In this document: positions 51,664 to 59,049 of the stretch, in pieces | How positions within the stretch are numbered: position 1 is the stretch's first letter | Layout: every line of letters begins with the position of its first letter | From: Streptomyces antioxidans | GTDB taxonomy: Bacteria > Actinomycetota > Actinomycetes > Streptomycetales > Streptomycetaceae | NCBI RefSeq assembly: GCF_000968685.2 | Contig: NZ_LAKD02000072.1 | Location: 62,001 to 126,000 of the forward strand | Length of the DNA stretch: 64,000 nucleotides | Direction: 5' to 3' | Program-made: the position numbers and the translations under genes | The notes under the pieces: model-generated | What the model was told of the DNA's origin: nothing | Database searches by the model: none | The model's input: only the letters and a program-made list of their open reading frames with translations

Positions 51664-52245
51664 GTGAACACGAACACGAACCTGACCGCGAACAAGTCGG
51701 CCCTGCTCGTGATGGACGTCCAGAAGGGCATCGTGGCCCGCGTCCAGGATGACGACTACCTGCCGCGGCTGGGCCGCGCGATCGACGCCGCGCGGGGCGC
51801 GGGGATCCCGGTGGTGTACGTCGTCGTCGGCTTCCGCCCGGGCCGCCCCGAGGCGTCGGCCCGCAACAAGGTATTCGGCGCGCTGCCGCCGGGAGCCTTC
51901 ACGGAGGACGACCCGAACGTGGCCCTGCACCCCGATGTCACACCGCGGGAGGGGGAGGTGGTGGTCACCAAGCGGCGGGTCAGCGCCTTCACCGGGAGCG
52001 ACCTGGAGGTAGTACTGCGGGCGCAGGGCATCACACACCTGGTGCTGACCGGCATCGCGACCAGTGGTGTGGTGTTGTCGACACTGCGCCAGGCCGCCGA
52101 TCTGGACTACCGGCTGACGGTCCTGTCGGACGCCTGCTACGACCCGGACCCGGAGGTCCACCGCGTCCTCACCGAGAAGGTCTTCCGCGGGCAGGCGGAA
52201 GTCGAGACGGTCGAGGAGTGGGTCAAGACGGCAGCGGCGGGCTGA
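51664..52245 (+). CDS. Isochorismatase-fold hydrolase lacking the catalytic cysteine
   Basis: The product is 193 aa from GTG 51664, which has AAGGAG (51648-51653) at ideal spacing; ATG 51634 is an in-frame alternative without a site. D18 (VMDVQ) and K103 (VVTKRRVSAF) of the usual triad are present. In GIATSGVVLST the position normally filled by the nucleophilic Cys (G-x-x-T-x-x-C-V) is V136. It may therefore act like isochorismatases, which do without Cys, or have another role. It follows the MFS gene by 53 nt and may detoxify the same compound. Confidence 0.85.
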   Translation: MNTNTNLTANKSALLVMDVQKGIVARVQDDDYLPRLGRAIDAARGAGIPVVYVVVGFRPGRPEASARNKVFGALPPGAFTEDDPNVALHPDVTPREGEVVVTKRRVSAFTGSDLEVVLRAQGITHLVLTGIATSGVVLSTLRQAADLDYRLTVLSDACYDPDPEVHRVLTEKVFRGQAEVETVEEWVKTAAAG

Positions 52246-52711
52246 GCGGCTCGGTTGGGCGCGGCGCCGTTTCGCGCCTTCGGCGCGTTTGAGCAAGGGG
52301 CGGCGAGTGGGGCCCCGGCCCTCGTCGCCGGGTGCCGGGCCGGTGGGGGCGGGGCCCGGCGGCGGCGTCCGTGCTCGGGGGCAAGGTCGTTTGCCGGTCC
52401 GGCGGATCGCTCGGGGCCCGGGGCCGGACCGTTTCCCGGATGGGCCGGGGTACCCCGTCTCGAAAACACTTGACACATTAGTTGCGTTAGATCAAGCGCT
52501 TTTTCGATGGGTACCCGGAGCGGCCGCCCCGGGCGCCACCGGACTCGCACTCCGGATCGGACCGCATCCCCTCCATCGCCGAGCCGCCACGGCCCGACAT
52601 CCGACCGGCCCGGCGGTCGGCGGCGGCGCCCTCCCCACCTCCGGACCCATGCTCAAAACCACCGCGCCTCGGTAAGCGGCGCCCTTATACGCAGGTGCCC
52701 GCCCGGAAACC
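52246..52711. other. 466-bp region without a credible gene, containing an AT-rich patch
   Basis: The region separates the converging hydrolase and udh genes. Several overlapping open frames exist but none has coding character. Around 52458-52510 the base composition falls sharply in GC and includes a perfect TTGACA (52470-52475); no matching -10 stands at 16-19 nt. It could be a promoter for a small RNA or a remnant of inserted DNA. Confidence 0.4.
52273..52287 (+). terminator. Small hairpin after the isochorismatase-fold gene
   Basis: cgcgcc (52273-52278) pairs with ggcgcg (52282-52287) around TTC and is flanked by TTT on both sides. It is short but well placed, 27 nt after the stop. Confidence 0.45.
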
Positions 52712-53521
52712 TCAGCGCGGCCAGATCGGTGGGTTGGTGCAGAACGCGCCGCCCAGGTGTTCGTGGTCGGGGTTGTCCGGCTCCAGTTCGCCCTGTTCGG
52801 CGATCAGCTTCGCGGCGTACGGCTCGGAGTCGTCCCTCGGTTCGTACCCCAGGGCGCGGGCCGAGGAGAGGTCGCACCACGGGCGGCTGTTGGCCGAGCT
52901 GCCGTAGACCGTCGTATAGCCCACGTTCTCCGCCGTAAGGGCGGCGTGGAGGAGCCGGGCGCCGTCCGCCGGGCTCAGCCAGATGGACAGCATGCGGACC
53001 GTCGTCGGCTCGGGGAAGCAGGAGCCGATGCGGATGGCGACCGTCTCGATGCCGTGCTTGTCCCAGTAGAGCGCGGCCAGGTCCTCGCCGAACGCCTTGG
53101 ACAGCCCGTAGTAGGTGTCGGGGCGGCGCGGGGTGTGGACCGGGATGAGCGGGTCATCCCCCACCGGACGCGGGGTGAAGCCCACCGCGTGGTTGCTGGA
53201 GGCGAAGACGATCCGGCGGACCCCCGCCTCACGGGCCGCCTCGTACACGTTGTACGTGCCCTCGATATTGGCGCGCAGGATCTTCTCGAACGGGGCTTCC
53301 AGGGAGATACCCGCGAGATGGATGATCGCGTCAACGCCCCGCACGGCCTCGCGCAGGGCGTCCCGGTCGGACAGATCCGCGGTGATCGCCTCCGGCTCGC
53401 CCTCGATGGGGAGCTGGTCGAGCAGCCGCAGCCGGTATCCGTACGGCGGTAGCAGCTCGCGCATCAAGGTGCCCATGCCGCCGGCGGCGCCGGTGAGGAG
53501 GACGGTGCGGGGAGCGGGCAT
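52712..53521 (-). CDS. udh: Uronate dehydrogenase
   Basis: The product is 269 aa from ATG 53521, preceded by GGAGG 8 nt upstream. Udh oxidises glucuronate or galacturonate to the aldarolactone with NAD. It is an extended SDR: TGAAGGMG at residues 10-17, the catalytic Ser region FASSNHAVGF at about 106-115, and Y138/K142 in YYGLSK. The segments HTPRRPDTYYGLSK, VAIRIGSCFPEPTTVRMLSIWLS and the C-terminal GGAF agree with bacterial uronate dehydrogenases as I remember them. It diverges from kdgD, the dehydratase two steps further along the same pathway. Confidence 0.88.
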   Translation of the reverse strand: MPAPRTVLLTGAAGGMGTLMRELLPPYGYRLRLLDQLPIEGEPEAITADLSDRDALREAVRGVDAIIHLAGISLEAPFEKILRANIEGTYNVYEAAREAGVRRIVFASSNHAVGFTPRPVGDDPLIPVHTPRRPDTYYGLSKAFGEDLAALYWDKHGIETVAIRIGSCFPEPTTVRMLSIWLSPADGARLLHAALTAENVGYTTVYGSSANSRPWCDLSSARALGYEPRDDSEPYAAKLIAEQGELEPDNPDHEHLGGAFCTNPPIWPR

Positions 53522-53578
53522 GGGCGGATCCTCCGTAAAGGGTCGCGTTATGGGGTTCTCGCGCGAAGCGCTCTTACA

Positions 53579-53616
53579 TATGTGGTTTTTATTCATGTAT
53601 GTGGTTCAGATTCATG
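53579..53616. promoter_or_regulatory. Two tandem 19-bp repeats in the udh/kdgD control region
   Basis: TATGTGGTTTTTATTCATG (53579-53597) is followed directly by TATGTGGTTCAGATTCATG (53598-53616), 16 of 19 identical. The stretch is strikingly AT-rich for this genome and lies 58 nt upstream of the udh start. A regulator site for the divergent pair, possibly for the IclR protein at 62941-63711, is inferred. Confidence 0.5.
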
Positions 53617-53842
53617 GACACCGTAAGGATCGACGCATGAGGCGTCAAGGGCGGTGTGACGCCCATCAATTCATCGGTGGGAGAATTCGGGTGAGTGGTG
53701 GTGTCGCCGCGCTGGCGCCCTTGACCGGCGGCCAATGGCTGCCTTACGGTAAAGCTGTTCACGAATGTAGATGACGATCAGAAACGTGCACACGGCGTCG
53801 GTGGGTGACGGCGGGTCGGTGTACACGACAGGGAGAAGCCCC

Positions 53843-54856
53843 GTGACCTCAGCTTCACTCGCCGAGCGCCTTGACGGACTGCTGTTCTTCCCCGTGACCG
53901 CCTACGGTCCTGATGGCGCCCTGGACCTGGAGATCTACCGTGCGCACATCCGCGCCGGGATCGACGCGGGTGCGGGCGCCGTCTTCGCGTGCTGCGGCAC
54001 GGGCGAGTTCCACGCCCTGACGCCCGAGGAGTTCCACGACTGCGTCGCGGTCGCCGTGGAGGAGGCCGCGGGGCGGGTGCCGGTGGTCGCGGGCGCCGGG
54101 TACGGGACCGCGCTGGCCATCCAGTTCGCCAAGCTGGCCGAGCGCGCGGGTGCGGACGGGCTGCTCGCCATGCCGCCGTATCTGGTCGTGGCCGACCAGG
54201 AGGGGCTGATCCGCCACTACAGCGCCCTCGCGGGCGCGACCGACCTCGACATCATCGTCTACCAGCGGGACAACGCCGTCCTGAGCCCGGACTCGGTGGC
54301 CCGGCTCGCCAAGGTGCCCGGCATCATCGGCCTCAAGGACGGCATCGGCGACCTCGACCTGATGCAGCGCGTCGTGAGCGCGGTGCGGGCGAACGCCCCC
54401 GACGAGGGTTTCCGTTACTTCAACGGGCTGCCGACCGCCGAGCTGACCGGCCTCGCCTACCGCGGCATCGGCGTCACGCTCTACTCCTCCGCCGTCTTCT
54501 GCTTCGTTCCCGAGGTCGCCCTCGCCTTCCACAAGGCGCTCATGACGGGCGACGACGCGACCGTCAACAGGCTGCTCGACGGCTTCTACCGGCCGCTGGT
54601 CGAGCTCCGCAACCAGGGTCGCGGCTATGCGGTGTCGCTGGTCAAGGCGGGGGTGCGGCTGCGCGGGCTGGACGTCGGAGAGGTGCGGCCGCCGCTGAGC
54701 GAGCCCAGCCCCGCCCACGTCAAGGAGCTGGCCGAGCTGATCGAGCGCGGCATGACGCTGGTCAGAGAGGGAGACGCGGACGGAGACGGAGTCGCGGACG
54801 GGGATGCGGACGGGGACGGGGACGGGAACGGACGCCGGGACGGGGAGGCGCGGTGA
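53843..54856 (+). CDS. kdgD: 5-dehydro-4-deoxyglucarate dehydratase
   Basis: The product is 337 aa from GTG 53843, with GGGAG 8-9 nt upstream; ATG 53771 is a longer in-frame alternative. It is a class I aldolase-fold enzyme (DapA superfamily) converting 5-keto-4-deoxyglucarate to 2-oxoglutarate semialdehyde. The Schiff-base Lys is K165 in IIGLKDGIGD and the partner Tyr is Y140 in IIVYQRDNAV; GTGEFHALTPEEF is the family start of the barrel. The last 25 residues are an Asp/Gly run (GDADGDGVADGDADG...) absent from typical members. Its stop overlaps the next gene by 4 nt. Confidence 0.92.
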   Translation: MTSASLAERLDGLLFFPVTAYGPDGALDLEIYRAHIRAGIDAGAGAVFACCGTGEFHALTPEEFHDCVAVAVEEAAGRVPVVAGAGYGTALAIQFAKLAERAGADGLLAMPPYLVVADQEGLIRHYSALAGATDLDIIVYQRDNAVLSPDSVARLAKVPGIIGLKDGIGDLDLMQRVVSAVRANAPDEGFRYFNGLPTAELTGLAYRGIGVTLYSSAVFCFVPEVALAFHKALMTGDDATVNRLLDGFYRPLVELRNQGRGYAVSLVKAGVRLRGLDVGEVRPPLSEPSPAHVKELAELIERGMTLVREGDADGDGVADGDADGDGDGNGRRDGEAR

Positions 54857-56052
54857 AGGCTTCCGCCTTCGTCTACCCCTGGGACGTCGTCGGGGACCCG
54901 GACGCCGCGCGCCGCATCGCCGACCTCGGCGTCCAGCAGGTGACGCTGGCCTCGGCCTACCACTCCACCCGGGCACTGACCCCGCGCCACCCCGGCCACC
55001 GCATCGTCACCGCCCGCCACGCGGCCGTGCTCTACCCGCCGGGCGCCGAGCGCTGGCAGGGGCGCGAGTTGCGGCCGTACGAGCAGTCGTGGGTGCCGGG
55101 CGACGATCCGTACGGCGAGGCCGCCGCCGCACTGGCCGCCGCCGGTCTCGAGGTCCACACCTGGGTGGTGCTCGCGCACAACTCCCGGCTGGGCGAGGAG
55201 CATCCGCGGATCGCCGTGCGCAACGCCTATGGCGACCGCTACCCATGGGCGCCGTGCATCGCCCGCCCCGAGGTGCGCGCCTATCTGGTGGACCTGGCGG
55301 CCGAGGCCGCCGTACGGCCCGGTGCCCGCGGCACCGAGCTGGAGTCCTGCGGCTGGTACGGGCTCGCCCATCTGCACGCCCACGACAAGATCGGCGGGGT
55401 GCCGCTGGGCGGCGCCGCCCAGTATCTGATGTCGCTGTGCTTCTGCGAGAGCTGCGAGGCGGGCTACGCCGGGCTGGGCGCGGACCCCGAGGAGCTGCGC
55501 GGGCTCGTCCTGCGCGCCCTGCGGCCGGTGTGGGCGGGCGGGACGACCGCGGACGGCGGTGACCGCGCGGGGGAGTGGGCCGAGGTCGAGAAGGCGCTCG
55601 GAGCCGACCACGCCGCGCTGTTCGCGGACTGGCGCGACCGGGTCGCGAGCGGTCTGCGGGGCGAGGCCGTGGCCGCCGTAAGGGCAGCGGCGGACAAGGA
55701 CTTCCAGGTGCTGCTGCACGCCGACCCGGCCCCGCACCGCCTCGGCGCCAACGTGGGCGTGGACCCGGCCGATGCGCTGGCCGAGGCCGACGGGGTCGTC
55801 CTGCCGTGCACCGGGGGCGAGGCGGCGCGTTCCGGGGTCCTGTCGCCGTTCGTCCCGCACCGGACCGAACGGACCGTGCTGGCCGCCAACTTCACGGTGG
55901 TGGCGGGGATGGGCGGCAGCCCGGCGACGCTGGCACGGGACGCGGCCCACGCGGTGGAGCTGGGCGCGGACGAGCTCCGTCTGTACCACGCCGGTCTGGC
56001 CTCCGACCAGGACCTGGCCGCCGTCCGCACCGCCCTGGCCGAGCTGAGTTGA
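54853..56052 (+). CDS. Uncharacterised protein coupled to kdgD, 399 aa
   Basis: I do not recognise a named family. GTG 54853 overlaps the kdgD stop (GTGA), so the proteins are made together. There is no signal peptide. The sequence reads like a TIM barrel: MKASAFVYPWDVVGDPDAARRIADLG, then AAGLEVHTWVVLAHNSRLG, a core with LAHLHAHDKIGG (H174, H176), and a Cys cluster CFCESC (C196, C198, C201) as seen in some uncharacterised glycoside-hydrolase-like barrels. It ends with NFTVVAGMGGSPATLARDA and ELRLYHAGLAS. Given its partner, a sugar-acid or glycoside substrate is likely. Confidence 0.82.
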   Translation: MKASAFVYPWDVVGDPDAARRIADLGVQQVTLASAYHSTRALTPRHPGHRIVTARHAAVLYPPGAERWQGRELRPYEQSWVPGDDPYGEAAAALAAAGLEVHTWVVLAHNSRLGEEHPRIAVRNAYGDRYPWAPCIARPEVRAYLVDLAAEAAVRPGARGTELESCGWYGLAHLHAHDKIGGVPLGGAAQYLMSLCFCESCEAGYAGLGADPEELRGLVLRALRPVWAGGTTADGGDRAGEWAEVEKALGADHAALFADWRDRVASGLRGEAVAAVRAAADKDFQVLLHADPAPHRLGANVGVDPADALAEADGVVLPCTGGEAARSGVLSPFVPHRTERTVLAANFTVVAGMGGSPATLARDAAHAVELGADELRLYHAGLASDQDLAAVRTALAELS

Positions 56053-56063
56053 GCTGAGGCTGC

Positions 56064-56094
56064 CCCGGGAGTCCGCCCTTGGCGGGTTTCCGGG
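56064..56094 (+). terminator. Hairpin between the kdgD operon and the MFS gene
   Basis: cccgggagtccgcc (56064-56077) and ggcgggtttccggg (56081-56094) form a 14-bp stem made of Watson-Crick and G-U pairs, with a CTT loop, 11 nt after the stop. Confidence 0.55.
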
Positions 56095-56150
56095 ACGGCC
56101 CGGCGGATTATCGGAAGCGCGACACCCGGTGGCACCGCCACGATCGAAGG

Positions 56151-57377
56151 GTGCCGACGAAACGGACCACACGGACCACCTCGCACCGCGGGCCCATCGC
56201 GCTGATGTCCCTGGGACACGCCTGCGTGGACATCTACCAGGGAGCGGTGGCCGCGCTGGTGCCGTTCTTCGTCTCGGAACGGGACTACGGCTACGCCGCC
56301 GCCTCCGGCGTGGTCCTGGCGGCCTCGCTGCTGTCGTCCGTCGTACAGCCGCTGTTCGGGGCGCTCACCGACCGGTGGGCCATGCCGTGGCTGCTGCCGG
56401 TGAGCACGCTGGTGGGCGGCGCGGGGGTGGCGCTGAGCGGGGTCACCGGCTCCTACGCGGCCACCCTGGCGGTGGTCGCCGTCTCCGGGATCGGCGTCGC
56501 CGCGTACCACCCCGAGTCCGCCCGGGTGGCCCGGCTCGCCAGCCGGGGCAGCCACACCGCGATGAGCTGGTTCTCGCTCGGCGGCAACCTCGGCTTCGCC
56601 ACCGCGCCGCTCGCGGTCGCGGCCGTCATCGCCACCGGCGGTCTGCGCGCCTCCCCGCTGCTGGCGCTCCCCGCCGTCGCCGGGGCCGCTTTGTGCGCGG
56701 CCGCGCTGCGGGCGCTCAGGGCCCCGGGCGCGGCGGCCGGGGCCGCGCGGGCGAGCCGCGGGGGAGCGGGGCGGGACGACTGGCCCTCGTTCCTCCGGCT
56801 GTCCGGCGCCATCATGTGCCGCTCGATCGTCTTCGTCGGGCTGAGCGCGTTCATCTCGCTGTATGTGCGCCAGCGCGCGGGCGGAGGCGAACTGGCCGGT
56901 ACCGCCGCCCTGTTCGTGCTCTACGCGGGCGGTGCGGTGGGCACGGTGGCCGGGGGCCGACTGGCCGCCCGCCACGGCCGCGTCCCGGTCGTCCAGTGGT
57001 CGTACGCCCTGACCGTCCTCGCCGTCGCGGGCGTCGTCCTCGTTCCCGGCCCGGCGCTCTACCTCTGCGTGGCCCTCGCCTCGGCCGGGCTCTATGTGCC
57101 GTTCTCCCTGCACGTCACCCTCGGCCAGGACTATCTGCCCCGCCGTGTGGGCACCGCCAGCGGGGTCACCCTGGGCCTGACCGTCAGCGTCGGCGGTCTC
57201 GCGAGCCCCCTCGTCGGCGCCCTGGCCGACGCCACCACCCTCCAGACCGCCCTGGCCCCCCTGATAGCCCTCCCCGCCCTCGGCTGCCTCCTCCTCCGCC
57301 CGCTCGAAGAACCCGCCCTCCCCGAAGCCATCGCCCAACTCCCCGGCCTGCCTTCGGGTCCCTCGGGCTCTCTATGA
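56151..57377 (+). CDS. MFS transporter (Fsr/fosmidomycin-resistance-like)
   Basis: The product is 408 aa from GTG 56151, the start that leaves only a short basic N-terminus before helix 1 (ALMSLGHACVDIYQGAVAALVPF). The HACVDIYQG start, GIGVAAYHPESARVA and the second-half VTLGQDYLPRRVGTASGVTLGL resemble the Fsr group. About 12 helices. Its place beside udh and kdgD allows a role in sugar-acid uptake, but Fsr-like proteins are mostly exporters, so the direction is open. Confidence 0.87.
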   Translation: MPTKRTTRTTSHRGPIALMSLGHACVDIYQGAVAALVPFFVSERDYGYAAASGVVLAASLLSSVVQPLFGALTDRWAMPWLLPVSTLVGGAGVALSGVTGSYAATLAVVAVSGIGVAAYHPESARVARLASRGSHTAMSWFSLGGNLGFATAPLAVAAVIATGGLRASPLLALPAVAGAALCAAALRALRAPGAAAGAARASRGGAGRDDWPSFLRLSGAIMCRSIVFVGLSAFISLYVRQRAGGGELAGTAALFVLYAGGAVGTVAGGRLAARHGRVPVVQWSYALTVLAVAGVVLVPGPALYLCVALASAGLYVPFSLHVTLGQDYLPRRVGTASGVTLGLTVSVGGLASPLVGALADATTLQTALAPLIALPALGCLLLRPLEEPALPEAIAQLPGLPSGPSGSL

Positions 57378-57385
57378 ACCCCATG

Positions 57386-57404
57386 TATACTCGATGTGTA
57401 TAGT
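57386..57404 (+). promoter_or_regulatory. Possible promoter/operator of the deacetylase lipoprotein
   Basis: TATAC-TCGATGT-GTATA forms a 5+5 inverted repeat (57386-57402), and TATAGT (57399-57404) is a good -10 with a weak TGAACC 18 nt upstream. It lies just after the MFS stop in an AT-rich gap. Confidence 0.4.
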
Positions 57405-57496
57405 GCTCACAGTTCGTGTCTCCAACTTTACGTATTTAGACGGATGTTGGCGGCATTGTGATCGCTATTGACCACAAGGGGACTTGGGGGATATCA

Positions 57497-58309
57497 ATGA
57501 GGCGAAAAGGCCGAATATCCGGGTTGCTCATCGGCACCGCCTGTCTGACGCTGGGCCTCGGCGGCTGCGGGGCGTCCTACGACACCACCTCACCGCGCAG
57601 CGCCCGGGAGCACGCGGCGTCGGACGCCAAGCACGCGACACCGGCCGCCGCGAAGCCGAACGTGCTCAAGGAGAAGGACGGCGGGAAGACCGGCCCGGTT
57701 GACTGCGCGGTCGCCAAATGCGTCGCCCTCACCTTTGACGCGGGTCCCAGCGGCAACACGCCCCGGCTGCTCAAGATCCTCAAGCGCGAGAAGGCCCACG
57801 CGACCTTCTTCATGCTCGGCAGGAAGCACATCGAACGCCATCCGGACCTGGTGCGCCGCATCGCGGACGAGGGGCATGAACTGGCCAACCACACCTGGTC
57901 GCACAAGATCCTGACCAAGACCGACTCCGACGAGGTCCGCACGGAGATCACCCGTGTCCAGAGCGCCGTCAAGAAGCTCACCGGCCGTACGCCCCTGCTG
58001 ATGCGGCCGCCGCAGGGGCGTACGGACGAGCGGGTCTCCAAGATCTGCCGTGAGCTGGGCGTGGCGCAGGTGCTGTGGAGCGTGACCGCGAAGGACTACC
58101 AGACGAACGACTCCGCGCTGATCCAGAAGCGGGTGCTGGAGCAGACCAAGCGCGACGGGATCATCCTGCTGCACGACATCTACAAGGGCACGGTGCCCGC
58201 GGTGCCGGGGATCCTGGCGAAGCTGAAGGAGGACGGCTACACGGTGGTGACGGTCTCCCAGCTGATGGCCCCGGCCACCCCGGAGCCGGGTCAGGTCTAC
58301 CGCCCCTGA
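57497..58309 (+). CDS. NodB-domain polysaccharide deacetylase lipoprotein
   Basis: The product is 270 aa from ATG 57497. A lipoprotein signal ends in LGLGGC (C24), so it is anchored outside the membrane. The NodB domain has TFDAGP at residues 79-84, HTWSH (H132/H136), RPPQG, LWSVTAKDY and IILLHDI. In TFDAGP the metal-binding Asp of the usual TFDDGP is Ala (A82). The His pair and the base Asp (D81) remain. It may deacetylate cell-wall or plant polysaccharide with altered metal binding. A short 8-bp repeat follows. Confidence 0.9.
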   Translation: MRRKGRISGLLIGTACLTLGLGGCGASYDTTSPRSAREHAASDAKHATPAAAKPNVLKEKDGGKTGPVDCAVAKCVALTFDAGPSGNTPRLLKILKREKAHATFFMLGRKHIERHPDLVRRIADEGHELANHTWSHKILTKTDSDEVRTEITRVQSAVKKLTGRTPLLMRPPQGRTDERVSKICRELGVAQVLWSVTAKDYQTNDSALIQKRVLEQTKRDGIILLHDIYKGTVPAVPGILAKLKEDGYTVVTVSQLMAPATPEPGQVYRP

Positions 58310-58315
58310 CCGGCA

Positions 58316-58337
58316 GGGACCTAGGGACCTAGGGACC
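58316..58337. repeat. 8-bp tandem repeat (gggaccta)
   Basis: gggaccta at 58316 and 58324 and the partial gggacc at 58332 form 2.75 copies just after the deacetylase gene and before a gene remnant. Confidence 0.6.
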
Positions 58338-58343
58338 GAGCCG

Positions 58344-58676
58344 CTATCCCAGCGACCGTACGGCCGCCGCCACCGCCGCGAAGCACTCCTGGAGCCGGGC
58401 CAGGCCCCCGTGCGGGGTCCAGGTCACCTCGTCCAGGTACAGATCCCGCCGCAGCTCGACCTGGACGCTGTCGATCCCGGTCCCCGGCGAGGCGGTGGTC
58501 CCGTCCAGGTCGCCGAGGCAGATCTCCGGCCGCCGCACACCGTCCCGCGGGCCAACGGAGGACATGCTGTGGCAGCTCAGCTGGAAGGCCCGGCCGAAGG
58601 TGCGGCGCCGCTCCGCCAGGAGATCCGCGAGCGCGGCGTGGTAGGGGGCGTAGTAGCTGGAGATCCGCCGTTCCAC
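58344..58676 (-). pseudogene. Remnant of an N-formylglutamate amidohydrolase-like gene
   Basis: The last 110 codons keep family patterns: ISSYYAPYHAALADLL, FGRAFQLSCHSM, PEICLGDLDGTT and DSVQVELRRDLYLDE. Family members are usually 250-290 aa. The N-terminal half is missing, and the stretch normally between the GDxDGTT and SVQVEL motifs (the region with PFKGA-like residues) is reduced to SPGTGI. The open frame continues upstream into unrelated sequence. It is therefore a decayed, internally deleted fragment, abutting a second remnant on the other strand. Confidence 0.7.
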
Positions 58677-58817
58677 GTCGGCCGCGTCATCGCCCACATC
58701 GAGGCGGGCGAGGCGGAGGAGGCCGCCGCGGTGTGGCGGGGCCATCTGACGTACTTCCGCGACGAGATGCTGACGGGCCTGAAGAAGGACAAGCCCACGG
58801 CCCCGCCCGGGAGCTGA
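58671..58817 (+). pseudogene. Remnant: C-terminal end of a GntR/FadR-type regulator
   Basis: The last 48 codons read FHVGRVIAHIEAGEAEEAAA, then VWRGHLTYFRDEML, like the final helices of an FCD ligand-binding domain. No DNA-binding domain or plausible start precedes them: upstream sequence belongs to the oppositely oriented amidohydrolase remnant. The two fragments meet at about 58671-58676, the signature of a deletion or recombination joint. Confidence 0.6.
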
Positions 58818-59049
58818 TCGCGCACGCTCCGCGCGACGGACACAAGCTGATTGGTTCCGATCGGTCACCCGAACTCTCGGCCACAAAGTGATCAAGAGTT
58901 GTCGCAAGCTATCGCTATGCGATCGGGATTTCGTAATCTAAGAATCCTCGGGGTCCCGGCAACCTAGACTGGACTGGCGGCAACTACGACATGGAGTGGG
59001 CCGGTTCGGATCCTCCGGCCCGTTCTCTCGACGCGGAACAGGAGTTGCC

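Noticed and set aside
52246..52711. Possible small proteins in the hydrolase-udh gap
   Set aside because: Several overlapping frames on both strands have no ribosome site and a low-complexity Pro/Arg/Gly composition.
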